Assembly (NCBI RefSeq): GCF_019279795.1
Contig: NC_056750.1
Coordinates: 826,819,001 to 826,883,000, forward strand
Direction: 5' to 3'
Origin: Protopterus annectens
Lineage: Eukaryota > Chordata > Ceratodontiformes > Protopteridae
DNA length: 64,000 bases
Both the position numbers and the translations under genes were made by a program. Shown in pieces: positions 22,801 to 35,222 of this stretch. Under the pieces are notes generated by a model, which had not been told where the DNA came from, did no database searches, and saw only the letters and a program-made list of their open reading frames with translations. Every line of letters starts with the position of its first letter. Position 1 is the stretch's first letter.

Positions 22801-23024
22801 AGTCTTCTGTTATTTTAAGCTATTTGAATTTAAATTTAGTTAATACCAGTCAAGTTTTTTCAAGAGGATGGCATAATTGCTGTTTTACTGCCTTGTTGTG
22901 AAATGTGGAATGTTCCAAGCAGAAAGAAAAGATAAAGATATTTTTGGTATGACAAGCTAATTAAAGAACAGCACTTTAAAATGTTAACTGATTATTTTAT
23001 TGTAATTCAGATGAAAATAAACAA
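22801..23024. other. Spacer
   Basis: AT-rich sequence without a recognised feature. Confidence 0.3.
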
Positions 23025-23490
23025 TGTATTTTTTCTTCCTGCTCTCAGATTCAGTGCAATCCATTGTATCTCTACTGCACTGATTACAACCTTTTTATTG
23101 AATGTGTACACCTTGAATGTCTGACAGTGATAAAATGAATGAATACGTGCATACACATATAATGGACACATCAATATATTTCAGCCTGCTGTTTGATATA
23201 TAAAGCGCAAATAATTGCTTCCACTCTAAATCACAAATCATTACAGACACCTTATTGACTGTGTACATATTAGTTGTCTGACTGTGTCTGAAAGAATAAA
23301 TATATAAATAATGGTCACAGTAATTTATTTCAGCTCCTTGCTGCCAGACTTATGCAGAGCAACTCATACACATAGATGTAAGCACCACTTACAGACATTT
23401 TGATATCTGTGTGCATCTGAGATGTGTGATTGTAATCAAATAAATTACTAAATGACATATATTGATCACACATACAGACCAGATACATAT
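23025..23490 (+). repeat. Degenerate ~155-bp tandem repeat, three copies
   Basis: Three passages start near 23,083, 23,243 and 23,391 with the same order: ACA..(C/T)TTTTGA(C/A)TGTGT, CTGA.TGT, AATAAAT, TATATTTCAGC(C/T)C(C/G)TTGCTG or a decayed form. Copies differ strongly, so the array is old. Confidence 0.5.
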
Positions 23491-25559
23491 TACCTACTTA
23501 GTACAATACAATACAAAAATAATTGCAAGTAACAGACTAAGAAAATTACATTTCCACTACATGATATCATCAGTCTCACTCTGCTATACTATTACAAGTC
23601 TCTATGAAAGTGGAGCATAACTGAGAAATATACAGTAGTCAGTAGACTAATAGAGTACATGTCATTTAGGGAATTGTAACCAGCTCTGAATATAAAATGT
23701 GCATACAGGCTGAGAATAAGAATACAACTAAGAAAATGCTTTGTATTCTTGGTTTAATGAAAATGACTTGTGGACCACATAATTAGAATGTCACAAAGGT
23801 GCTGGTGGGCCAAGTAATGAGCAGCCATTACCAGCAACTCACAGGTCATTGCCCCTTGATCTACTTTCCAGATATGAGTTACATCATGAACACAACATCC
23901 CTGCCATCATAATCATAAGCCACTTTACAGTCCTGGACCAGCAGCCACCTGACATACAGCCCATCCAGATCTGTGGGTTCATACATCAGACCACACATCC
24001 CTAGGCATATGGCCCAATGGGGTGACACAGCATCTTGGATAGCAGCTTGACCATTTCAGTAGTAATAACAACTGTAAATGAGGGGTGCCTTGTCACCGGA
24101 AAGTCGGAATAATTACAAAAACTATGTTGGTCCAATAAAAGGTATTATACCACTTGTGTGTTCCAGTATTTTTTCTTGTTTTCTGTTAGTGGACCAACAT
24201 GTAATTTTTATTTTTTTCTACTTTAATTCTGTAAGTAATTGTATGAATTTATGTATCTTTAACATGTGTGTTCTAGCTTGCAGTGCACAGACAAATGCAG
24301 ACAGTATATTACAGAGCTGCCTATTTATTTCTCAATTTCTTCATTCTTAGATTAATTCTATTCATGCTAAAAGTTATATAAAAAAAAACATTAAATGTCA
24401 CATATATATGCTCACTGATAGTTATGGACAGTGCAGTGGGACCAGTTTGTTCTCTGTGACTCTAAGATATCAGGCGACTAGCATTTTTACATTTCTGCCC
24501 TGACCCACAATTGCATTGCCATAGCAGACATGCAACTTACTTCATCATTCAGAATTCAGCAGCCACATGTATTTCTGGATTGAATGCTAGACCTTGCTTA
24601 ACCTGATTTCATCAAACTTACCATCCTTGCCATTTGCCTGTTATACTGCCATCCTTTCTGAAAAGCATTCCTTTTTAGATTAGCCATTGCATCATCTGCA
24701 AACAGCTGCTATTTAAAGTCTAGACCTAGGAATAATCCCATTTATTCAAAATATAATTATTCTTATTTCTTATGGATAAAATTATGACAATATCAAAATT
24801 AAAAAAAATCTCTTAAAACAGCAGAATGTTTGTTACAAACAGACCAGCTATTTGATTACCTTCTGCAAGAAAGTTAACCAGAACTAATATATTAATTTCT
24901 TACATGTAACCTGCTTTCTCCATACAGTACACTGCTAGAGTTTAATTCCCCATGCAGTGTGCAACTACTTCAGGTAGTTATTATCAACATTTGTTGCTTT
25001 ATTTCTTAATTACTTTAAAGAGAACATCATTGTTTAGCCTTAAAAGAGTTTACATGGGTCCCTATCACAGAAGGGCCACTTTTTCTTCTAAATACACTTA
25101 CCTTTGAGTTACTGTGCTTGGGAATTTCTCCCACTTTACAAAAACTGGCAAAACAAACCATCAATTATCCTTTGGGATATGTAGATTACAGTGGCTAGCC
25201 TTTGGACATCTAAATATATGCTAGAATATATGCTAGAATTGGGAGCAAACTCAGGGAAAGGGTATTTTGAACTACTGCACCAGTTGTAAAGAACACCAAA
25301 AGGAATCCTACAAATGTTAGTGATACAATGGTAATGACTAATTCTAGTTATCTTTACAACAACCATAGCCTACTATGTAGGTCTACGTGGTGTTGCTGAC
25401 TGTATCACATCTGGGTATTTGCTTAATAACTGTGCCTTATATTGTATGATTTAATTACATGACTATTGCATTATTAAGTATCCCTTGGAAAATTAATAAT
25501 TAGCACATGCCCCCAATTGTTAGTTGATATCAGTGAACCTTCATACTAAAATATTGCCT
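23491..25559. other. AT-rich non-coding sequence
   Basis: The phrase CTATGTTGGTCCAATAAAAGG at about 24,120 (with GTGGACCAACATG about 65 bases on) resembles a common vertebrate repeat ending, but no element could be delimited. Nothing codes here. Confidence 0.4.
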
Positions 25560-26325
25560 ACCCCGGCTTAGATCATTCAATTTCTATCCCATCGGTATAG
25601 TGATTCCCATTGGGAAGACCATAGGAAAGATTTAAAAACAAAAGAACTGTCAAAATACATGCATAATTACACCTTTCATTACATAAAGCAACATGGCTTC
25701 TACACTTGCCATAGCACAATTACTGCCTTATGGCTTTTGACTGATGAAATTCTGCTCAACGTGAATAGAGTCCACCTCACTGGTACATTATTCATAGACG
25801 TAACTAAAGCCTTTGATTTCGCAAATCTTTCCTTTGTATGTAACCATCTGCTTGCAACTATTTGCTGATTTTATGATCCACAGTAAAGACAGAGTTCTCA
25901 GTCTCAACTATTGCTTATTTGAGCAAAGGTGTTCCGGAAGGTTTTATCATAGCCCCAAATTTTCCATTTTCATTAACATGTTACTTCTGGACTACTCCAG
26001 CTTCCCCTTAAACTTTATGATGGTGATTTGGTACTGTAGAAATCTCATCCCTCCCATTTACATAGTTAAAAAAAAATTAGAAAATGTCCTTCATCAGCTC
26101 ACTGACTAGCTTGTTAATATGACATTAGTTTTGAACTCCTCAAAAAACTATTCCATGATCTTCCGTACTAAGCAACAATTCTCAACCATTCCATCTGCAT
26201 GGCAAATTAAAGGGAATAATACCAAACCAATTGAGACAGCTTACTCCTTCCAATATCGGCTAACATCCTGCTGGATTAAAACCTGTTTTTCAACTCCACA
26301 TAAAAAACGAAATAAAAAATAACTA
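25560..26325 (+). mobile_element. Decayed LINE reverse transcriptase fragment, plus strand
   Basis: One frame gives IKQHGFYTCHSTITALWLLT then GTLFIDVTKAFDFANLSF (QHGFRxxHSTxTAL and the LFIDxxKAFD active-site block). The frame then shifts to FSIFINMLLL (FSIFINDLPL), and LENVLHQLTDW (QLTDWL) and LVLNSSKNYSMIFRTKQQ (LxLNxSKxxxMIF) follow. The FADD/YADD catalytic motif is destroyed and several frameshifts separate the blocks. The wording is L2/CR1-like and close to the fragment at 1.5-2.8 kb, so the two may be pieces of one family. Confidence 0.8.
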
Positions 26326-27149
26326 GGAAGATCTCACCCCACTTCTTTCTCAGAGATTGCTGCAGGCAAGGAACCTCTACTATGTGAACTTGAATAGGGC
26401 CTTCCCCATTCACATCAGCATTTAACAAAATCCTTAGTGCACTTGCTCAAATCTCCTGAACATGAACCATAGTTGCTCGACCATAATAGCTCAAGATGGC
26501 AAGTGCTCGTGGTATGTTACTCACTTCACAATGGAGTAAGGTTGTGGTGTTCTTAATGCAAAGATTGTGGGTGGTCTCAGGCCCATGCACCTCAGAGAAA
26601 GAGCAGGGCATGGGGCTGAATTGCTTGTCAGTTATTGCTCAAACTAAGTGAATAAGTGAGGATCCAAAGTCACGGAAATGTGTGTGGGGGTCCAGGTGGT
26701 AAAACCTGAAAAAATCCTTGGTAAGATCAGGTTTCATTTAAATGTATTTTGTTGGACAAAAATACAATATTCTCTTTGTGTGCCTAGAAATTCTGCCATA
26801 TTAAAGCAGGTTTTCACAGTTTACATAGAGTTTCAGTGAATGGACTTTCAATCAGTGGAAATAACCTTCGGTCAAGAATACTGATAAGAACAGAATGTGC
26901 AGTACATCGAGTACAAACACATTTTGTTTGTATGGCACAAGGCTTGGGAACCAAGGCTAAAGAGGCATGTAGAAACTTACAAGGTTTTGGTATTATTAGG
27001 AAATACTTAAGACATAGTTCATTTTGGGCTGATATGCAGAAAGTCTTTGCAGTACAGACACTTCAGTATGAGTACAAAGGTCAGGTCAAATATCCAGCAT
27101 TCCAGAATATTAATTATACTATTCGGGAGGAAAAGAATATGAAGAATAT
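26326..27149. other. Non-coding sequence
   Basis: A 108-codon open frame at 26,836-27,162 runs into the following SINE and has no recognised domain. Confidence 0.4.
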
Positions 27150-27345
27150 GGTGCAGTGGTAACGTTGTCACCTCACAGCAAGAGGTTCTCTGGTTTGATT
27201 CTCAGTTAGGGTGCCTTCTGTGTGGAGTCTGCATGTTCTCCCTGCATTCACGTGGGTTTCCTCCCTCATTTCAAAGATATGCATCTGGAGTGTTTCTTCC
27301 CGGGCCTCCACTGAAAATAGGCTCTGTCCTAGTCAACAAATGTTA
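27150..27345 (+). mobile_element. tRNA-derived SINE (fish/amphibian type), plus strand
   Basis: It has an A-box region ATGGTGCAGTGGTAACG, then TTGTCACCTCACAGCAAGAG, a B box GGTTTGATTCTCAGT, and then CTTCTGTGTGGAGTCTGCAT and GTTCTCCCTGCATTCACGTG. This is the classic order of a tRNA-derived SINE found across fishes and amphibians. Confidence 0.85.
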
Positions 27346-28439
27346 ACTACAACAAATATAACTGCAGACGCTAAGGACTATTTCAGTTTATCAGCACTGT
27401 TATTGGAGACAGTATTCAGATATTGTTGACATCTGCTTCCAATGTACATAATAAAGAATTATTAACTGAACTACAGTGCTTGCAGACTTTATTGTGAAAA
27501 GTACAAGAAGACTTGGCCCATAAAGGAGAGAAAGCTACCTGTTCAGCACAGTATGAGTAATTAACAGATCAAGACATTCATTCCAGTGTCTTCCAGTTAT
27601 TTCCAGCTCATGCCAGTATTCTACAATCCTATCAATTCTTACAATGCATATTACATTTGTTCAGAATAAGATGAGCTATACCAACTGCATTATATATGTG
27701 TGTTCATTTTCATGTATGAGGTAATGGGATACAAGCTTGGAGGGATAAGGGAAAACTAATGGACCACAGTGAACCTATACATACACATATATAACATAGG
27801 TACAAAAGTATATATATATATGAAGAGAGAGAGAAAGTTACAACAGATACTTACATACATATAACAGATATAGATATAGATATATATGCTGCCCTTATCA
27901 TGACTAGCACTGAGTCAGGTATTGATGAAATGAAAACATAAACCAGCATTGATAACTATGGACTTGATAAACACTGCTTCAGGATTTACATTTAAACCGA
28001 GAAATAAAGAATGTTCTCCTATGGTGCTTTCTTAGGAAACTCAAATTTACAGGGGGGCATCAAAATGTACTGAGAGCTTGTGCTGTCCTGTCCTAACCAT
28101 GGTTTAGTATAATGGGATGGTAGCACCTTTCCTCTCTTGCTTGCTCTCTTCTTTTGATACTTTCATTTTCATACAACTTAATAAACTTAAAAAAAAAAAT
28201 CTCTGTAGTTTCTTTAATTGAACCATTAGTTATTTTTGGAACTTGGCCATAACTTAATCAGGCAAGATCCTACCCTAAAAACCTAGTTTGACCTTTTTTT
28301 CTTGTGAATAATTATTTTTACTCTCCACAATCCAAACCCTTCCAGTCTATAAAATCATAATTCACATTTTATGAACAGCTGTTTTCTTTTTTGCTCACAG
28401 ACACAAACATTAATTCAGTATTTCTGTGTTTAACTCTAA
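27346..28439. other. AT-rich non-coding sequence
   Basis: Contains short TA/GA runs near 27,805-27,830 and no gene. Confidence 0.4.
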
Positions 28440-29000
28440 CCTACTTTTAGGATCCCAACTCTACAAACTACTCCACTCCGCTCATGGACTTCCCTTTCAG
28501 TTAGACTTCATGAACACACCTTCTCATACAACCCGAGACATGACTCACAAGCCACACCAACTCTCATTACCCCAGAACCAAACTCCACAGAAATGCACAT
28601 CCTTTCTCCTTTCGTACTCCCACTCTCTGGCATGGTCTCAGGAAATCAACCCTTATTCCAAATTGATAATGCAACTCAAAAAGTACCTCTTCATCCAAGC
28701 CAAAAGTTCCTTCTTCAACAGAGGATGTATCACCAAACACACTATCTCCTTCCCACTTCTTGTTCCATCTGACAGAATTGTTGACAGTTGACCCACCTTA
28801 GATACTAATGTAAATATTGCACATTACCCTCTGCACATTTACTATGTACATGTGCAGTCTACTAGCTACCTAATCTGAACTCCTCTGTTATTGCATACAT
28901 TCCTGCTTGTTTGTGAAATGTTTTGTACTTCACCTGAACTGATCCTGCAATTGGTCAGTACAGATCAGTGCACTATCCCAGTAAACACACTCTTTCCTTT
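28440..29000 (+). mobile_element. LINE 3' end: ORF2 C-terminal domain and 3' UTR
   Basis: The frame at 28,460-28,760 reads LHSAHGLPFQLDFMNTPSHT, TRDMTHKPHQLSLPQNQTPQ, SFLLSYSHSLAWSQEINPYS and LIMQLKKYLF in order. This matches the L2-group ORF2 tail (LRLDFxNxPxHNTR..., SFSxLAPSLWNSLP, FKxxLKTHLF). About 240 bases of non-coding sequence follow before host-like DNA. Only one frame is needed for the whole block, so it is better kept than the other LINE pieces. Confidence 0.7.
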
Positions 29001-29203
29001 TCTCATAATATTTCTTTGCTATCAGTGTACCTGAGTAGATGATTTCCTATTTGCTTAATTTAAGCCAATGGGTTCTTCTTTTTCCTTCCTCCCTTTACAT
29101 TAAATGGGCAGAATTTCCTGACTTTCATACTCTTTTCTTCTTGTATGTGAACCGTAGTTTTTGTCAATAAGCCCTTTCCTCCCTGTTTGATAAGCACATA
29201 CTT
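29001..29203. other. Spacer
   Basis: T-rich sequence with no feature. Confidence 0.3.
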
Positions 29204-29206
29204 CAA

Positions 29207-29263
<57 letters not shown>

Positions 29264-29310
29264 GTTTATCTCTATCTATCTATTTATCTAGCTATCTATC
29301 TATCTATACC
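29204..29310 (+). repeat. (TCTA)n microsatellite
   Basis: About 25 TCTA units with a few interruptions (TGTT, TTTA, GCTA) towards the 3' end. Confidence 0.95.
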
Positions 29311-30479
29311 TAAATGATGATATTGTTGTGAAACACTTGTGCATTGATACTGCAGATTTCCCTTCTTGAGTTTTATCAGTACATTTCTGCCACAGAGGTA
29401 GAATAATGCATAATGCATTTATTATGACCATTCTTAGATATCCTGCATCACCAAGTTCCTTCTTTGTCTGCTTCTTCAAAATTAATAGCAGTGCTTACTC
29501 TTTAACCTACTGTCTTCTTTTGCTGGTGTCATTGATACTGGTTTGATTCACCAATATTAAGAATTAATCTGGCAAGCAGTGTGAACAATAGTTTTAACCT
29601 TTAAACTGGTTGCTAGGTTATGAAAAGTGACCTTGACAGCAAAGCTCAAGAGGTCATCTCTCATAACCTAGAAAACACAAGAAGGTTAACAGATGTTAAC
29701 CACAGCTTCCCAGCATTAGTTTCTTATTGTGAAGGTGAAAATGCTGTGAGGGGCCTACTTCTCAAAAACCATGCTGGCGTTCTTGTTCTCTGATGTGGAC
29801 TGGTACAGGTAATGCAAATGCAACTTAAGTGTCATTAAAGAGTCGTGATGTAACTTCTTCAGTGCTCAAGAGGTGAGCATTTCGTAATGCAGGATGCACA
29901 ATATAATAATAATAATAATAATAGCATTTCTGCTGACAATGGCACACTTCTGATCATGAGCAGTTTCTACATGTCTGGCTCTGGAAATAAAAAGATTAGT
30001 AAGCTTTGTGGCTTGTGTTAAGCATTTTTTTTTATTTGAGTGTGCAATAATTTCAGGTTAAAGCCATATTTCTTTGGTAGTAGATGTGTCTTCCTATGCA
30101 AGGAAACTTTTGACATTGTGAATAAGCTGCCTTTAAATCAACACAATCTTCAGAACTGCTGTATCGTTACAGTTTTAGAAAGGTGCTTCTTCAAAAGAGG
30201 GGAAAAAGTTAACTAGCCTTTTGAAATGTCCCAAGCCTCCCTTAGATACACTCACAGGTGATGTATCAGAGCTTCTTTTATATACAAAAAAATTGTCCCT
30301 GCAAACTGCTACTCTAGCCCTGAAATTTTTTGATATTAAACTATTCAAGATGTCTCTACATATCCATAATGTCAATGAAAAGAAACATAATTGTTTCAGA
30401 GACACTGAATGACCACACAATACATCCTGTTGTATCTGACATTCCAGATACTTAAGACTTAATGTTGTAAGACTCGTTC
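29311..30479. other. AT-rich non-coding sequence
   Basis: An (ATA)n run lies at 29,903-29,925. No gene is supported; open frames at 30,175-30,420 on both strands are short and featureless. Confidence 0.4.
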
Positions 30480-30668
30480 TGACCAGTCGTAGTCAGTTTG
30501 TGAAGTGTCTTATTCATCTGTATACCTAACATACATTGTTTTGTTTTGGTATATTTGTACATAGTGTTTGCCTACTTGGCTAGGGTCATTGCTGAAAATG
30601 ATCCAAGGACCAGCCCACCTACCTGGTTAACAAATAATAAAGAACTTGCAAAATAAATAAAAAAAAAG
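30480..30668 (+). mobile_element. Probable LINE 3' tail with A-rich end
   Basis: GTTTGCCTACTTGGCTAGGG, CTGAAAATGATCCAAGGACC, CCTGGTTAACAAATAATAAA and a closing AAATAAATAAAAAAAAA are typical of the last 150 bases of CR1/Rex-type LINEs. These are often 5'-truncated to little more than this. Confidence 0.55.
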
Positions 30669-30689
30669 CATTCTGATGCCATCCCTTTC

Positions 30690-30890
30690 AGTGCATGTCT
30701 GGCAGTTAGTGCAGGGGCTTAGTGTGTTACTGCTGCTCACTGTAATCTAGGGTAGAGAGTTTGATTCTTTCCACCTCCATTTTCTGCTGTGTGACTCTGA
30801 GCACGACACCTTGACAGAAAGCACTCCCAGCTAACACCTGAAAGAGAACATTTGTGTCTGATAGCCTGTTCCATTTAACAAGTTTATAAA
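30690..30890 (+). mobile_element. MIR-like tRNA SINE fragment
   Basis: GCAGTTAGTGCAGGGGCTTAG (A-box region), AGAGAGTTTGATTCTTTCC (B box), then GCTGTGTGACTCTGAGCACG. The last phrase is the MIR-type ...GCTGTGTGACCTTGGGCAAG... block. Confidence 0.5.
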
Positions 30891-31659
30891 AATAAAACAC
30901 GCAGCATTTTCTTATGCTTCTCGTTTATGCTATCGCAGGTAGAAGCTTAATTAAATCCAAGTCTGAATTCTTTAAATTCATCCATTTCCTCCGCTTAACA
31001 CCCCCCCATATTTTCCACTTTCACAGTGCAGGGCTATTTCAAGTGACAGCGATTGATTTTGGCCTCAACAGTGTCTGCCATATATGACTTAAATGATCAA
31101 CTTTTGTTTTGGTGGCCAAACGGAATCAGGTCATACTATTGTTGATATGGCACACGTCTGTGAAAAAATGCAGTTTCCTGCTTTTTGCTCAGCTCTTGTG
31201 TCATGTAATGAGACTGTGAACAGCCATGATGTTCACATGAAAAGGAAACAGTTAAGTAGTCAGGAGGGGCTAATAAACAAAACATAAAACTCTAAATGCT
31301 TCCATAGAAATAAAAATTGATTATGTATCTACCTGTAAAGTATCAAAACAGTTTGCCTGAATAAAAAAAAAAAAAATTGCAGACTCATAAAAGTAATTTT
31401 ATGCTTTTGTTTAAATGCAAGATCAAAACTTCCACATGGAAACAACGATAAGAGATGGATGCTGTTCTCAAATTGCCTACATACACTGAATGACATTCAG
31501 ATAGTGTCAGTAGCGACAGTCTAATTTAAACATACTTGTTTATTAAAAAATGAAAATCTACTGAACTGCATTGCAAAACTGTTCTGCAATCCATTTTGCA
31601 AGTAAATATTTTGTAGAATGCAGAACAGGCATAAAAATAATTTATATATGGTACCAGCA
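30891..31659. other. AT-rich non-coding sequence
   Basis: No feature recognised before the minisatellite. Confidence 0.4.
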
Positions 31660-32656
31660 GAATTCACAAAATATGGTACAGCAGCATTCACAAAATATGG
31701 TACAGCAGCGTCCACAAAATATGGTACAGCAGCGTCCACAAAATATGGTACAGCAGCAGTCACAAAATATGGTACAGCAGCGTCCACAAAATATGCTACA
31801 GCAGCGTCCACAAAATATGCTACAGCAGCGTCCACAAAATATGGTACAGCAGCGTTCACAAAATATGGTACAGCAGCATTCACAAAATATGGTACAGCAG
31901 CGTCCGCAAAATATGGTACAGCAGCGTCCGCAAAATATGGTACAGCAGCGTCCGCAAAATATGGTACAGCAGCGTCCGCAAAATATGGTACAGCAGCGTC
32001 CGCAAAATAGGTTACAGCAGCGTCCACAAAATAGGTTACAGCAGCATTCGCAAAATATGGTACAGCAGCATCCGCAAAATATGGTACAGCAGCATCCGCA
32101 AAATATGGTACAGCAGCGTCCACAAAATATGGTACAGCAGCGTCCACAAAATATGGTACAGCAGCGTCCACAAAATAGGTTACAGCAGCGTCCACAAAAT
32201 ATGGTACAGCAGCGTCCACAAAATATGGTACAGCAGCGTCCACAAAATATGGTACAGCAGCAGTCACAAAATATGGTACAGCAGCGTCTGCAAAATATGG
32301 TACAGCAGCGTCCACAAAATATGGTACAGCAGCGTCCACAAAATATGGTACAGCAGCGTCCACAAAATATGGTACAGCAGCGTCCACAAAATATGGTACA
32401 GCAGCAGTCACAAAATATGCTACAGCAGCGTCCACAAAATATGCTACAGCAGCGTCCACAAAATATGGTACAGCAGCGTCCACAAAATAGGTTACAGCAG
32501 CGTCCACAAAATAGGTTACAGCAGCGTCCACAAAATAGGTTACAGCAGCGTCCACAAAATATGGTACAGCAGCATCCACAAAATATAGTACAGCAGCGTC
32601 CGCAAAATATGGTACAGCAGCGTCCACAAAATATAGTACAGCAGCATCCGCAAAAG
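31660..32656 (+). repeat. 24-bp minisatellite, about 41 copies
   Basis: The unit is ACAAAATATGGTACAGCAGC plus four bases (GTCC, ATTC, AGTC, ATCC and others). The period is exactly 24 bp throughout. Variant units (GGTA versus GCTA or GGTT; CACA versus CGCA) are clustered and recur in similar order, for example AGTC followed by GCTA units near 31,757-31,840 and near 32,402-32,455. That points to amplification of multi-unit blocks. Since 24 is eight codons, four frames stay open for about 1 kb: up to 369 codons on plus and 402 on minus. The peptide repeats are QNMVQQRP on plus and DAAVPYFV on minus. I see no start context, splice site or flanking exon and treat the frames as by-products. Confidence 0.95.
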
Positions 32657-34236
32657 CCAGTCCTAACTGGGCCTTCATAATGGTACACTCATGCATCTCC
32701 GTGTTAAGGGATGTGCCCCACCCCCCCATTCATGTTCTGTTTGTGTTCAGTCAGCCTCAAAGAGATGCAAACATTGGGTTTTGCTAGAAAATCAAGTATT
32801 TCCTTTTCTTCAAAGAGATTCCCTTTTTGAGGTAAAGGACGCTAGCTCACTACAAATGGGTAGTAACTATTCATAAGAAACATGAAGCTGAATCAGGCAC
32901 ATTAAACATAAAAGTCTAAATTCTTTCAGAATTCATGGCTGCAAACCTGGTGTAGCTTCTATCTTACAAATGTAGGATTTTGACAGTCAAGATATAGAAG
33001 TGGATCTGTTGATAGCACTCATTTTATCAGATGATCAAATAGAATTCTTTTTCATTCACTAAATGAAACCCAAGTCATACCTCATTTTAGGTGAATACAC
33101 TGGAAGTGGTATAGCTGCTGCTTAGAGAAAACTAAAAATACTGGTCCATGATATGGAGATTTTTAGCAAAAACTTTAATTTGGCCTCACATAATCATTTA
33201 AAAATCAACTTAAATTGGAAGAGGTCTGGAAAGGTTGCAGGGAAAACTCTTTACTTTCCAAGAATAACTCACTGCTCCTCTTTTAAATATTCCAAGAATT
33301 CCATGGTCTACCTGCTCCTCTTTTAAATATTTTAAGAATCCCACGGTCTACCTACCACTGAATGCTGCCTTTGCCTCCAGCTTTTTTAAGCACTGAAATC
33401 ATCTGGTACACAAATAAGTATTTGCTCCAAATGTGCATTTCATTCCAAAAGCCTAAGATCAGCTAATGCTCAAATTATTTTTTGAAAACAATCCAAACTG
33501 GGATTAGACCCACTGCAATTTGACTGGAAGCTGACCACAAAAATATATTGAGCACAATGCTTGACATCGCCAAGGTTTCCATCTCTTTTTGAATTGACTA
33601 AGACTGGGCATCATATCTTGCTTCTGGCAGAAAAGTAGTATACCTTTTTTCCCTTATGAAAAAAGGATTCATCTGTAACATTTCACAGTATTGTTCTACT
33701 GGGCTTAAGCTTGTGCAATGGCAATATTCCAATGATCATTATAAAAAGGGACCAAGTCTTCAGTGTTGATTGGAATGAATGCAGCTACTTCCTCCATATG
33801 ATGTCATACTGAGCAGTTGTCAGTCCCACACAATGGGACAGGCTTTTTTCCTAATATATTTTTCATTTCTCTGGCAAAATGTTTTAATCTGACTGGCATC
33901 TACCTGCTTGGTAAAAGAAACAAAAATGGTGTTGTACATTTCCATCGAAGTACAGAATAGCTTATGTGCATTATATAGAATATCCAGTACTTTCCATTCA
34001 GCATGTAGTCATCATTAGGCTTTGCAAGATTTACCTTGAAATGAGTTATTAGTTACAGTCGCAACCCCAACTATGGTTATAATTTCTGGCTTTTTATCAG
34101 AAGTGTGAGATCTCATGCTGTGAGTCCCAACACTTAAAAATTAAATTGCTAATCTGATAAAAAATAAAGAATTCCAAACATCACTGCTACATTTTTAAAA
34201 TATTTTGCATGGGAGATGTACCTCCACATCCCTAAT

Positions 34237-34237
<1 letters not shown>
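32657..34237. other. AT-rich non-coding sequence
   Basis: No gene. A 40-bp duplication within it is listed separately. Confidence 0.4.
33272..33352 (+). repeat. 40-bp tandem duplication, two copies
   Basis: CTGCTCCTCTTTTAAATATT occurs at 33,272 and again at 33,312, each followed by (C/T)(C/T)AAGAATTCCA-like sequence ending in GGTCTACC. Confidence 0.85.

Positions 34238-34310
<73 letters not shown>
34238..34310 (+). repeat. (CA)n microsatellite
   Basis: An uninterrupted CA run of about 36 units. The Thr/His open frame across it is an artefact. Confidence 0.97.
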
Positions 34311-34314
<4 letters not shown>

Positions 34315-35130
34315 CCCTACCCACCCATTCACCCAGAGAAAACATTTATGTTAAAGCCGAGAAAAGAAATAATATCAGGTGCTGATACATCAAAAACAAA
34401 TGATCAACTTTCAAGCCATTGAAATGAGAGACAAATGTATTTGCAGGAGGATCCCCCTCACCACATTCTCACACTCTCTGCTAACTGTATATAACAGCTT
34501 TGAGACTGCTATGACATCTGCAACTGATGCTCACAGAAGGTGCTTGCATGCAGCCAGACATGCCAACCCCGTCACTATTTCCCATAGAGCTGTGGTAATA
34601 CACCTGCACTCTTGAAGGTATCTGCCATGCAGTACATCACATTGCCCCCCTCCCGAGGAATGGGTGAGATCAATATATTGATGATTTGATCTGCTTAGCT
34701 AAAACATGGCTTTGTGAGCTTCTGAGCAAACTCAGACCTGCATACACATGAGTAAGTGCAATCAGACTGAAACTTATGTGTTGCCCCTGTAGCATGTGGC
34801 TGTACCTAGGGCTACATTGCTTGATACAGATATATAGATATTGATATAAGTGCTTATGATCAGGTCTCCTATCATAACACTTTATGTGTTCAAGGCTTGG
34901 ATATCAAGAGATTTACCTCAAGAACTCAGTGAAATGAAGCTTGACATCCATGTTATAACATATAAAAACTGAATTACGATTAGGGAGATGTATACATAGA
35001 GCTTTAGTTGCTTTGATATGCTATTAGTCAGAGAAAAAAGAAAACAAAATGCTGGAGTGCAAAGTGTTTTGCAGCTTGGAAAGTTCTTCCTGAATTTGAA
35101 GCACAGTAGCAGCACTCTATCTATCTGATT
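34311..35130. other. Non-coding sequence
   Basis: No feature recognised. Confidence 0.4.
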
Positions 35131-35131
35131 T

Positions 35132-35222
<91 letters not shown>
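35131..35222. repeat. (TC)n-(TA)n-(GA)n palindromic microsatellite
   Basis: A TC run, about 28 TA units and a GA run follow each other, so the whole block is close to its own reverse complement and could form a cruciform. Confidence 0.95.

Noticed and set aside
31521..32729. 402-codon minus-strand and 369-codon plus-strand open frames
   Set aside because: They are created by a 24-bp tandem repeat whose length is a multiple of three. There is no start context, splice signal or flanking coding sequence.
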